Positions 53,611 to 61,317 of a stretch of DNA of 64,000 nucleotides are shown piece after piece. Where the stretch lies: NCBI GenBank assembly GCA_033807775.1, contig CM066313.1:89723484-89787483 (forward strand). The letters are read 5' to 3'. Position 1 is the stretch's first letter; each line of letters begins with the position of its first letter. This DNA comes from Saussurea involucrata (taxonomy: Eukaryota; Streptophyta; Magnoliopsida; Asterales; Asteraceae). The notes below the pieces were generated by a model that saw only the letters and a list, made by a program, of their open reading frames with translations, had not been told where the DNA came from and did not search any database. Both the position numbers and the translations under genes were made by a program.

Positions 53611-55204
53611 TGTAACGACCCGGTTTCCCAAACATACAACAAATAACATACAACGCATAACTTCATTACATTCATAATAAAAGATACATCACAAACCAAG
53701 TACGGTCTCAATAGTCTTGACATTACAAAATATATATAAGCTTCCTAATCAACATCCATCAAAAGCTTCCTACACTTCATCCTCTCCTGCCGATCCTTAA
53801 CCTGGAAAACATATTTTTGAAAACAAAATGAGGGTTAGACCAAACGGGTCTAGTGAGTTAATCCCGGTCCTTTACAAAATCATTATAAAACCTTTTATGT
53901 AAATCCTTTGTATCAAAATAGTTTAGATAAACCTTTGATAATCCTTTCGTAAAATATAAACATACCACACGTATTTAAATACCAATCCAGACTCGTGCAT
54001 CGTGTACATCTCATTCACCTTATTCCTCCACAAATGGCCATATTTGTTGGTAGCAAGCCAACTAATAAATCAACAACCGGTCCGCTCACCGGAACCCGGC
54101 TACCTGTCGGTCCGCACACCGGAACCCGACTACTCACCGGTCCGAACACCGGAACCCGGCTACACACCGGTCCGCTCACCGGAACCCGGCAACAAGTGCA
54201 CTCGTGTAGTGCAAATCTTATATAAATACAATATATATCTCATTACATCATATTGTCATTTATATACACATAATCATATTCCTACCACATAATCATCTCA
54301 TATATATTTATACACATATGTATTCCAGTTCAAAACGTTTTACATCAAAACTCACCTTGAATGCTTAAAATACGCTTCCAAGCCTTTCTCCGAGCTATCC
54401 GATCCTTTATCCAAATACCTCAGAATCTGAAACCATTTACATACAAATATCTCCTTACCAACTTATGTATAAGACTTACTAGCAGGTTATGGACTCTAGA
54501 TACATCTACATAACTTTTATCCTCAAAATTACCCAAACAGCCAAGTTATCCGGACAACCCAAACAACCCGGACAACACCACTTTTTCCGGACAACATGAC
54601 TTTTCCGGACAACCTCAGTAATCCGGACAGCAAGACTAATCCGGACAACACGAGGAATCCAGATGCCATCTGGACTCTAAATCATCCGGAAACCATCAAT
54701 CCAATTGTCCGGACTCTATCAACAACTTACCCGGACACCACCCAACAGAACTATCCGGACACATTCATATCATCCGGACACCTCTGTCGGTTTGGTACTT
54801 TTTACCCAAAAAACCGACTGAAATTCATACCAGTTCGATTCTATTGATTCTAATCCGACAGAAACCATTTACCAACCATTACAAACATAAATTGTAAAGG
54901 AAACATACCTGTAATCTCTTCCAAACTCACCAAATGATGCCTTAACCTAGCTTTCTTCCTTTTTCTCCCTATTCTCTCAACACACACACAAACACACACT
55001 TGAAATCTGAATAATGAAAATATCTGAAGTCTAAAGAGATAATATCTAACCCTATTTACCTTTTAGCCCTTAAACTATTCAACAATGACCCAAAACACCC
55101 TTAACTTATAAACTTATCCAAACTTTCCCTAATTAGAAACTTTAAAGTTAAATAAACTTAACGGAATTAGATTTTTAACTAACGGATTTACCCGGGGTAT
55201 TACA
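53611..55204 (-). repeat. Element F 5' LTR (right copy, 1594 bp)
   Basis: Adjacent to the primer site complement. Differs from the left copy by a 2-bp TA microsatellite change and about nine substitutions. Confidence 0.92.
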
Positions 55205-55740
55205 GCGGGTGGGCAGCCCCGAACAAGAGAGTCGGGATCGGTTATGGAGTGCACATTCCTTACCGGTGGTTGTCCTGCGAACTAGAAGGTTCGCATCTCG
55301 CGGTGAATCTGTTACGAGACGGAGCGAAAGACTGGTGTGCTACTGCTTTGACGCTTAACGGGCGCACTACTTGACCTGGGAGGAGTTCGTCGTATGTTTC
55401 GTGTAGAGCATGTGCCTCTAGTGGAGATAGAGAGGAGTGTCAAAGAGTTATTGGAGCTCTCTCAGACTGCGGAGGCCATAAAGGAGGTGAACCAAAAGTT
55501 CACGGAAATGACATTATTCTATCCTTAGCATGCTGCTTTTGAGGACATGAAGAGGACACGGTACAAAGATATGTTACATACCAAGATCAGGGAGTTCGTG
55601 AGTACTGCGCAGTATGCTTCACTTGCTGTAGTGATGGAGGCGGCCTGAGGTAGAGTTCGTCAACTGGGAGTGGAGGAGGCACAAGCTACATATAAAGTGG
55701 TGACAGGTACGTTCTTGGTTAACTGCTTGCTGGGGTGATG
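55205..55740 (+). pseudogene. gag: Element C gag C-part and start of protease (decayed)
   Basis: After the repeated GCGGG, readable fragments in shifting frames include LLRDGAKDWC, TWEEFVVCFVEHVPLVEIERSVKEL and MLHTKIREFVSTAQYASLAVVMEAA, a gypsy capsid pattern. Stops and frame changes are frequent, the zinc knuckle is absent, and protease begins directly after (TYKVVTGTFLVN). Confidence 0.65.
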
Positions 55741-57569
55741 ATTGATAGCGGGGCTACTCATCCTTCCGTGTCTCACATAGTCAGTGAGTGTTTGGGGCCG
55801 AGTTGTAGGACGGTTAGGCTGTCCACTTGTGGTTGCAGTTGCTGAAGACAGGACCTTGACGGTTACCGACGTGTACCGGGGGTGCACTTTGGAGATCTCT
55901 GGTGTGAGGTTCCCGATTGATTGGATTCCGATCGCTATGCGGGAGTTGTGCGTGACTGTGGGCATGGATTGGATGGATGCTTTCGATGCTAAGATTGTTT
56001 GTCGTCGCAAACAAGTACAAGTTCGAACCCCAAGCGGGGGAGAAATGCTAGTTCAGGGCGACTCGCCCAGGCGGACCCCAGCGTTATGTTCGGGTGTAAG
56101 AGCTCGGAGGTGCTTGCAGCACAGTGGTCAGGGATTTTTGGCGTATGTGATCGACACGCGCGTCGACAGAGAGAAGAAGTCTGTGGAGGATGTGCCAGTT
56201 GTACGGGAGTTGCTGACGTATTTTCCCGAGGAGTTACCGGGGATACCTCCCGAGCGACAGGTAGAGTTCCACGTTGATTTGATTCCGGATGCTGCTCCGG
56301 TGGCCAAGGCACCTTATCGCCTGGCTCCACCGGAAATGAAGGAGTTGTACACTCGTTGCAGGAACTTATCGAAAAGGAGTTCATCAAGCCGAGTTGTCCA
56401 CAGTGGGGAGCCCCGATTCTGTTTGTGAAAAAGACAGACGGGTCCCAACGGATGTGTATAGACTACCGTGAGTTGAATAAGCTTACGGTGAAGAATCGTT
56501 ATCCTCCGTCAAGGATCGATGACTTGTTCGATCAGCTTCAGGGAGCCTCGTGGTTCTCTAAGGTTGATTTGAGATCGGGGTATCATCGAATGCGGGTGAG
56601 GAGAGAGGATACGGAGTAGACGGCCTTTCGTTCACGTCATGGCCATTTACAAGTTTGTGGTGATGCCTCTCGGGCTCACCAATGCACCCGCAGCATTCAT
56701 GGACCTCATGAACCGGGTATGTAGCCCTATGTGGGATCGATCGGTGATCGTGTTCATCGACGATATTCTTGTGTAATCAAAGTCGAAGGAAGAGCATGAG
56801 ATGCATTTGCGAGAAGTTTTGGAAGTTTTGAGGCGGGAGAAGCGGTATGCTAAGCTCTCCAAGTGTGAGTTCTGGTTACGAGAGGTCCACTTTCGAGGGC
56901 ATGTCGTGAACCAGAATGGTATTATGGTGGATCCGGCCAAGATTACGGCTGTGATGCGGTGGGAAGTGCCAAAGACTCTCACTGAAGTACGGAGTTTTAT
57001 TGGGTTAGCAGGGCACTTCCGGAGATCCATTCAGGATTTCTCCAAGATTGCTTTACCGATGACCCGATCGACGAAGAAATCTGCGGCTTTTAGTTGGAGT
57101 GAAGAGCAGCAGAGGGCTTTGGGGAGCTACGCAGGCGTTATGCGAGGCTCCGATGTTGACTTTGCCGGAGGGTATGTAAGAATTGGTGGTGTTTGCTCTC
57201 AAGATTTGGAGGCACTATTTGTATGGCGTCAAGTGTATACACTAACCATAAAAGCCTCCAGTACTTGATGACCGACAAAACCTCAACATGCGTCAGAGGA
57301 GGTGGCTTGACGTGGTCAAGCATTATGATGGTGAGATACTTTACCACCCCGGTAAAGCGGATGTGGTTACGGACGCACTTAGTCGACTTCTGGATGGTGA
57401 GCCACTGTGGGGCTTGTGTCAACGATTAACAGTGGTTGCACCTCTTCTCGAGTCGATAGGTAGTGCTCAGGAGGTGGCAGTTTTGGAGGAAAATGCCAAT
57501 CGCGAGAGAGTTTCGGGGGAAATTCCGAATTTTGTCCGTGATAGTCATGGGTCAATTGCTCGGTCTTAA
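55741..57569 (+). pseudogene. pol: Element C pol remnant: PR-RT-RNase H, integrase absent
   Basis: Protease IDSGATHPSVSH and VGMDWMDAFDAKIVC; RT LFVKKTDGSQRMCIDYREL, LRSGYH, MPLGLTNAPAAF and VFIDDILV; RNase H end MRQRRWLDVVKHYDGE and HPGKADVVTDALSR. Frame changes near 56350, 56640 and 57130; stops at 56617 (TAG) and 56776 (TAA). About 40 codons are missing from RNase H near 57170. After about 57570 no integrase or chromodomain can be found. Confidence 0.85.
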
Positions 57570-58293
57570 TGGAAGGTTGGGTATCCCACGCATGTGGGTA
57601 CTGTAGGCCGAATAGTATCGGTTAGGGAATGCTGCCCTTTGTAATAAAGAGGATAAATGCGTAGAATTTTTGAGGTAAATAGTATACTTAGGTGTCGACT
57701 TTTGGGCTTGAGGCCAAATGCCTTAGTGTAATTGGGGAATTGTTGCCGATTTTAAGGAAATTATGTTGATGGTAGTAGTAATCCTGAGATGTTTGCTTGT
57801 GGTGAATGGTTGTGGTGGAATGACCTTCGTGGATGATTATAAATTTACTAGTTTGATAATTCATGCAGAATAAATTGTGGGAGTCTATTAGAACTCGTGA
57901 AAGTTAATCGACAGTTAATGATAGGAATGATCGAATTCGAGTATCCTGTAGGGTATATTGGTGAGCAACTTTAGAATGGTTAGAGCTTGAAATTTGAATC
58001 GGGATGTTTGGATTATCTATGGTTGGGAGACAACCGAATTCGTTTGACTAGGAATGAATCCAGTTGTTGGAGTGTTCCTTCGATCATACTTGCGGTGTAC
58101 TTGAAGGAGTTTTGTGGTAAGAAAAGTATTCGAGAGGTTTTTAGGCGGTGTGGGAAATCTTAAATTCCAGTTAGTGAAGGTCTAGTGGAAACACCGAAAG
58201 TGTTCCGAGTGAACTTGGGAACCTGAGGTTGAGATGTGGGAGACCTATCTATAGCTATTCACGGGCATAGACTTCGAGGACGAAGTCTAATCC
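57570..58293 (+). other. Element C non-coding 3' region
   Basis: About 720 bases between the RNase H remnant and the polypurine tract, G/T-rich, no coding motifs. The integrase that should be here has been lost; near the end GACTTCGAGGACGAAGTC is a hairpin (58271-58288). Confidence 0.6.
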
Positions 58294-58307
58294 AAGTGGG
58301 GGAGAGT
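58294..58307 (+). promoter_or_regulatory. Element C polypurine tract
   Basis: AAGTGGGGGAGAGT adjoining the 3' LTR start at 58308. Confidence 0.85.
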
Positions 58308-60429
58308 TGTAAAGACCGTATCCCGGTATGTATTTTCGTATTATTAATCTTTTTTTAAGCTATTATTTAACGTGGTTTCCGTTAACGGGATTAGGCGATT
58401 TGGACCTAATTGTTAAATATGTCAACTATTTTGTTGGTTTGCGAGAAGAGTTTAGTTGAGGGGCCAAAAGTGGCAAGGGGCCAAACTTGTGCATGGGATC
58501 AGCCAAGAGACACCCCTTCCCCTTCCCCTTCCCCTTCCCCTTCGGTTTCATGTTAGTAACCCCCAAGAACCTTTAGCCATCTCCCCTCCCCCTTCTTGTT
58601 GTTTTCGGCCGAGAAAGGAAAAGAGAGAGAGAGAGAGGAATCGGAAGAGAGAGGGAGGAAGAGAAAAACCGAGAGAGAAAGAGAGCAAGGGTCGAGAGGA
58701 GGAAGGAGGTGATCGCCGGCGTGAGGGAACCAGCGTCGGGAGTGGTCGGAAAGGATGAGGAAGAGGGATTCCGTTAAGGTAAGTGTCCCGTTCGTTTTAT
58801 TTGATGTTATTCCTCGTCGGAGAATGTAAACCGCCACCACCACCGCCGTAGCCACGGCTGCCGGCGGTGGGGCCGCCGCTGCACGCCGCCGCGATGGCGG
58901 CAGAGAGTGCGTGCGCTTGCGGGTGTGTGGGTGTGTGCGGGTGTGGGGTTGCGGGTGATGTTGGGAGGTTTCGCCGGAGGTTATCGACCGCAACCACCGT
59001 CGTCGCCGCCAACCACCACCACCGCCGGAGGCGGCAGTGGGTGGTGCATGGTGTGGTTCAGCCCATGACAACCCTAAAACAGTAAGTCATGTTGCTTTGT
59101 GGGTCTGTTTGGATTAAGACGTCTCATTGGGTTCAAGTTCAAAAGGTTATCATTTTATGTAAATTGTACAGTTTCTGCCCTGTTTTGTAAAAGTTATAAC
59201 TTTTGCTAGGAATGTCGGATTGGGATGGAGCTGGTGTCAAAAGTTCCCATTCTGAGTCTAGTAACTTTTATATGTTTTGTGGAAAAACCAGTTCGAGCCA
59301 TAGCTAGTGTCAAATTGCCATTTTATACGGACAGGTCCTGTTTTAGCTGCTCTGAGAGGTGTTTTTGTAAAATTCATATAGAGTGCTAGGAATATCGTTA
59401 GGACGCGTGCGATACGTCCCTGGAACCGTAAGACATTGAACTTCCTGAATGTGGAATTAGATTTTTGGTTTGATCAGTTTAGCAGGGGTAAAATGGGTCT
59501 CGAACAGACCTGCGTTTTTAGTATAAAAGCTGGATTTTTTAGTTTCGTTAAACTAGTAAAAGTGTCGTGAGTTGGGACCTTCCGTTGACGTTTTTAGTGC
59601 GTAATTAGGTGGGAAATGTGAGGAAGGTTGACGTGCTGGTGTTGTGGCTCGGGAGCGCGTCGCTTTGCTTTGAGGTGAGTTCTCCCACCGCGTAGTTAGG
59701 AATTTCATGCATATCGTTATTTTGTGTTACGTGTTATTATGTGTTATTACGTGTTTACGTGAATTAGTTGGGATGTGATATCTAGTTGTGATCTGTTGAA
59801 TGTGTATGTGAATTATGTATGCTTGTGTACACCTCAGTGGGACTGGGGGGCTCGGTGGGACCGAGGGCTCGGTGGGACTGAGCTAGTACAATTGTATTAT
59901 CTTTACTCGGTGGGACCGAGGGCTCGGTGGGACTGAGCTTGTATCAATGTCTTTACTCGGTGGGACCGAGGGCTCGGTGGGGCTGAGCTTGTATCGATAT
60001 ATTTTTGGTGTGCTCGGTGGGACCGAGGTTCGTATTTATACGCTAATTGTTATGTGTATTTATATCCGTGGTGATGGTGATGTTGCCTACTGGCGAGTAG
60101 GCGATATACGTGGGGTTGCTACATGCGTGTGTGATAGGATTCACTAAGCGTTTAGCTTACCCTTTTCCCAATATGTTGTGATTTCAGGTGCGAGCGGCAG
60201 TCGGGCTTGACGGTACACACACTAGGCGCGGAGTGTCAAGAGTTGTTTAAGTTTCACTTTCAAACCTTTGGATTTTATTTTATGAAATTTCCGCTGCATA
60301 AACTTTATTGACTGTTCGAGTTAACGACGTTAACTTCATTTGAGTTACGAATTATTAAATTGTGATTGTTTTATAATGAAATGCATATTTTTAAAATTTT
60401 AAATTCCTTGTAATTTTTGGGACGTTACA
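58308..60429 (+). repeat. Element C 3' LTR (2122 bp)
   Basis: Full-length copy. Has about 170 bp (60118-60293) absent from the 5' LTR, including the TAAGC-GTTTA-GCTTA hairpin (60145-60159) and a GATTTCAG|GTGCG site, plus an 18-bp GTGTGG-rich and a 6-bp CCCCTT gain. Otherwise about 1-1.5% different by eye. Confidence 0.93.
60145..60159 (+). other. Conserved LTR hairpin TAAGC-GTTTA-GCTTA (element C)
   Basis: Set in TTCAC[stem-loop]CCCTTTTCCC about 30 bases upstream of GATTTCAG|GT, the same arrangement as TAGACC/GGTCTA in B, E and F, but with a different, still self-complementary stem. Confidence 0.55.
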
Positions 60430-61033
60430 CTTTTATTGCATGAAAGTTGTTTAAAGTTTTATGTGAGATGTATGCATACATTGTGTAGACGTAAATTGAC
60501 TAAGTCGGGGGGAGGTTCCGCCAGTACTCACGCCGGGGGGAGGTTCTGTTTATGCCATGGGAAGTGATACCTAGTAAGGCAGCGTGATACTGACTCGTCG
60601 TCACTTTCGGGTGACTTCAGTGTGCCATTTACGGGAGCAGATTTATCCGTGGAAGTTTTTAATGTTCAGTTATGTGAAAGTTTATTATTGAAAGTTTTAT
60701 ATATGAAAGTTATGCAAAGTTTTAAAATGATTTTGAGAACTGTCAGGAGGGACTCACTAGACCTCATGGTCTAACCCTCGCTTTTTCCAAACTAAACCTT
60801 TTCAGGTAAGCAGATAGTAGGAGGCTCAGGTAAGTGAGCAAGAGCATGATAGAGGACAGATGCAGATAGAGACAGTGCCACTTATACTTGTAGTAGCTAG
60901 TTCATTCTCAGTTGTGTATAGGTTGTTTCCGCCAACCTATTTTTGAGACTTACGTAAGAAATTTTTTTTGACCCATTTTTGGGATGTTCTAATTTATATG
61001 ATTTGCATGCTTATTTTAGACTGGGTTGTTACA
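60430..61033 (+). repeat. Element E 5' LTR, right part
   Basis: Resumes after CTTTT and ends GTTGTTACA. Contains CGGGGGGAGGTTCCGCCAGTA-like units, the hairpin TAGACC-TCAT-GGTCTA (60758-60773) and TTTTCAG|GTAAGC (60810), all collinear with element B's LTR. Confidence 0.88.
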
Positions 61034-61034
61034 A

Positions 61035-61048
61035 TTGGTATCAGAGCC
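61035..61048 (+). promoter_or_regulatory. Element E primer binding site
   Basis: TTGGTATCAGAGCC one base after the LTR, then CATAGTTTAAGGGATTTAGG, nearly identical to element B's leader. Confidence 0.9.
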
Positions 61049-61188
61049 ATAGTTTAAGGGATTTAGGTGACCGGACGGGCCTAAACTTAAACTTGGGAGT
61101 AGAAATCACAACTGAGGATCAGGAAATGCGTTAGGAGGACACTATAATAGAGATAGGACTAATAGGGTACTGAGGACTGTCATGTAAG

Positions 61189-61231
61189 GTAAGTTTGAAA
61201 TTCCACCTGGCCAGTATAATTGCGAACTTAC
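61189..61231 (+). ncRNA. Leader hairpin with TGGCCA loop (element E RNA)
   Basis: Outer stem GTAAGTT/AACTTAC perfect (61189-61195 with 61225-61231); the inner stem is partly decayed (two mismatches) but the loop CTGGCCA is unchanged. Flanking CATGTAAG and TACATG could extend the stem. Confidence 0.55.
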
Positions 61232-61317
61232 AGGTACATGTATGTGCTTAACCTGCCTTATTATTCCGAAGTGGTAGTCAGAAGCTAGTGTTTATGTCGT
61301 GTTCCAGTACTTTAGAA

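Larger units (their letters stand above)
50734..55204 (-). mobile_element. Element F: young non-autonomous gypsy in reverse orientation
   Basis: LTRs 50734-52329 and 53611-55204 (about ten differences by eye, >99% identical) with GCGGG duplications (50729-50733, 55205-55209). Orientation is minus: the primer site complement lies beside the right LTR (53597-53608) and the polypurine tract complement beside the left one. The internal part is only 1281 bp and carries just a scrap of protease. Leader and LTR end match Tekay-like B and E, so F looks like a deletion derivative of that group. Confidence 0.92.
47454..60429 (+). mobile_element. Element C: defective Ty3/gypsy, nested in E, hosting F
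   Basis: LTRs 47454-49384 (1931 bp) and 58308-60429 (2122 bp), TGTAAAG...GTTACA, flanked by CTTTT on both sides (47449-47453, 60430-60434). Primer site for initiator tRNA-Met, polypurine tract, gypsy gag/PR/RT/RNase H remnants, but no integrase. Without F it is about 8.5 kb. Confidence 0.92.
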
